A stretch of 64,000 bases of DNA, from the NCBI GenBank assembly GCA_964023205.1, contig OZ026833.1:41013137-41077136 (forward strand). The letters are read 5' to 3'. Source of the DNA: Lutraria lutraria. Taxonomy: Eukaryota > Mollusca > Bivalvia > Venerida > Mactridae. A program made the translations under genes and the position numbers. Under the pieces are notes generated by a model that was not told where the DNA came from, searched no databases, and worked only from the letters and a program-made list of their open reading frames with translations. Below, one piece after another: positions 63,385 through 64,000 of this stretch. Each line of letters starts with the position of its first letter. Positions within the stretch are counted from its first letter, which is position 1.

Positions 63385-63862
63385 TCAAGCATATTACAAG
63401 ATAGAGCATAACTGACTCTATACTCAATTTTAAGCATATCAATATTCAATTTTAAGCATATGACAGGATAGAGCATGACTGACTCTATATCTAATGTTAT
63501 ACATATGACAAGATAGAGCATGACTGACTCTATATCTAATGTTATACATATGACAAGATAGAGCATGACTGACTCTATATCTAATGTTATACATATGACA
63601 AGATAGAGCATGACTGACTCTATGTCTAATGTTATAATATGACAAGATAGAGCATGACTGACTCTATGTCTAATGTTATACATATGACAAGATAGAGCAT
63701 GACTGACTCTATGTCTAATGTTATACATATGACAAGATAGAGCATGACTGACGCTATGTCTAATGTTATACATATGACAAGATAGAGCATGACTGACTCC
63801 ATATCTAATATTATACATATTACAAGGTAGAGCATAGCTGACTCTATATTCAATTTTAAACA
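63385..63862. repeat. 45-bp minisatellite, about ten copies
   Basis: Unit carries TCTAATGTTATACATATGAC and AAGATAGAGCATGACTGACT, spaced 45 bases. One copy near 63630 lacks a base. All three minus-strand frames stay open through long parts because the unit is a multiple of three and lacks stops; the implied peptides are repeats of SHALSCHMYNIRHRV-like units. I regard these as artefacts of the repeat. Confidence 0.9.
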
Positions 63863-64000
63863 TACAAGATATTATAATCGGAATTATTATTTGCCTAAAT
63901 GCATTCAATCGTGATGAACGTGAACAGCATAATACAAATATTTAGCACTCTCGAACACCCAAGTTATTTTGATTTGCATCCGAGTAACCAGAATCCGAGG

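Noticed and set aside
63363..63908. 181-residue repetitive protein
   Set aside because: Tandem-repeat artefact; a one-base deletion in one unit shifts the repeat peptide midway.

Overview
The window is AT-rich animal DNA with split genes. Short exons are bounded by GT-AG introns of about 0.2-12 kb, and the rest is dense with small transposons, tRNA-headed SINEs and minisatellites. The two recognisable genes and the style of the repeats suggest a lophotrochozoan, most likely a bivalve mollusc. That assignment is inference; no sequence here identifies the species.

Layout. (1) 1-14297, minus strand: the 5' part of an alpha-2-macroglobulin/CD109/TEP-family gene. A TATA box and a non-coding first exon lie near 14.2-14.3 kb, the ATG is at 12397, and fifteen exons are visible (one non-coding, fourteen coding). 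They encode about 710 residues (signal peptide plus macroglobulin domains MG1 to part of MG6). The gene leaves the window at its left edge, so the thioester, CUB and receptor-binding parts are not seen. (2) About 14.3-36.0 kb: no intact host gene found. This stretch holds a non-LTR retrotransposon fragment (ORF1 plus endonuclease), a decayed Ty3/gypsy integrase, a mariner with terminal inverted repeats, a hAT-like remnant, a second LINE 3' end, a 1.1-kb foldback palindrome, a TTAA-flanked non-autonomous element, hairpin elements, a recurrent ~210-bp MITE and several SINEs. (3) 36059-57174, minus strand: a complete TGFBI/periostin-like matrix protein (signal peptide, EMI, four FAS1 domains, 656 residues, 12 coding exons) whose reading phases agree across every junction. 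Its first coding intron is 11.8 kb and carries two large minisatellites and a SINE. (4) 57175-64000: upstream sequence with no recognised gene, ending in a 45-bp minisatellite.

Both genes point left and encode secreted proteins: one of innate immunity or protease trapping, one of extracellular matrix adhesion. Nothing shows that they are functionally linked. I found no clearly new multi-gene system. The most unusual material is structural: large inverted repeats, strand-asymmetric and higher-order minisatellites, and a MITE whose end lies about 20 bp from a splice donor.
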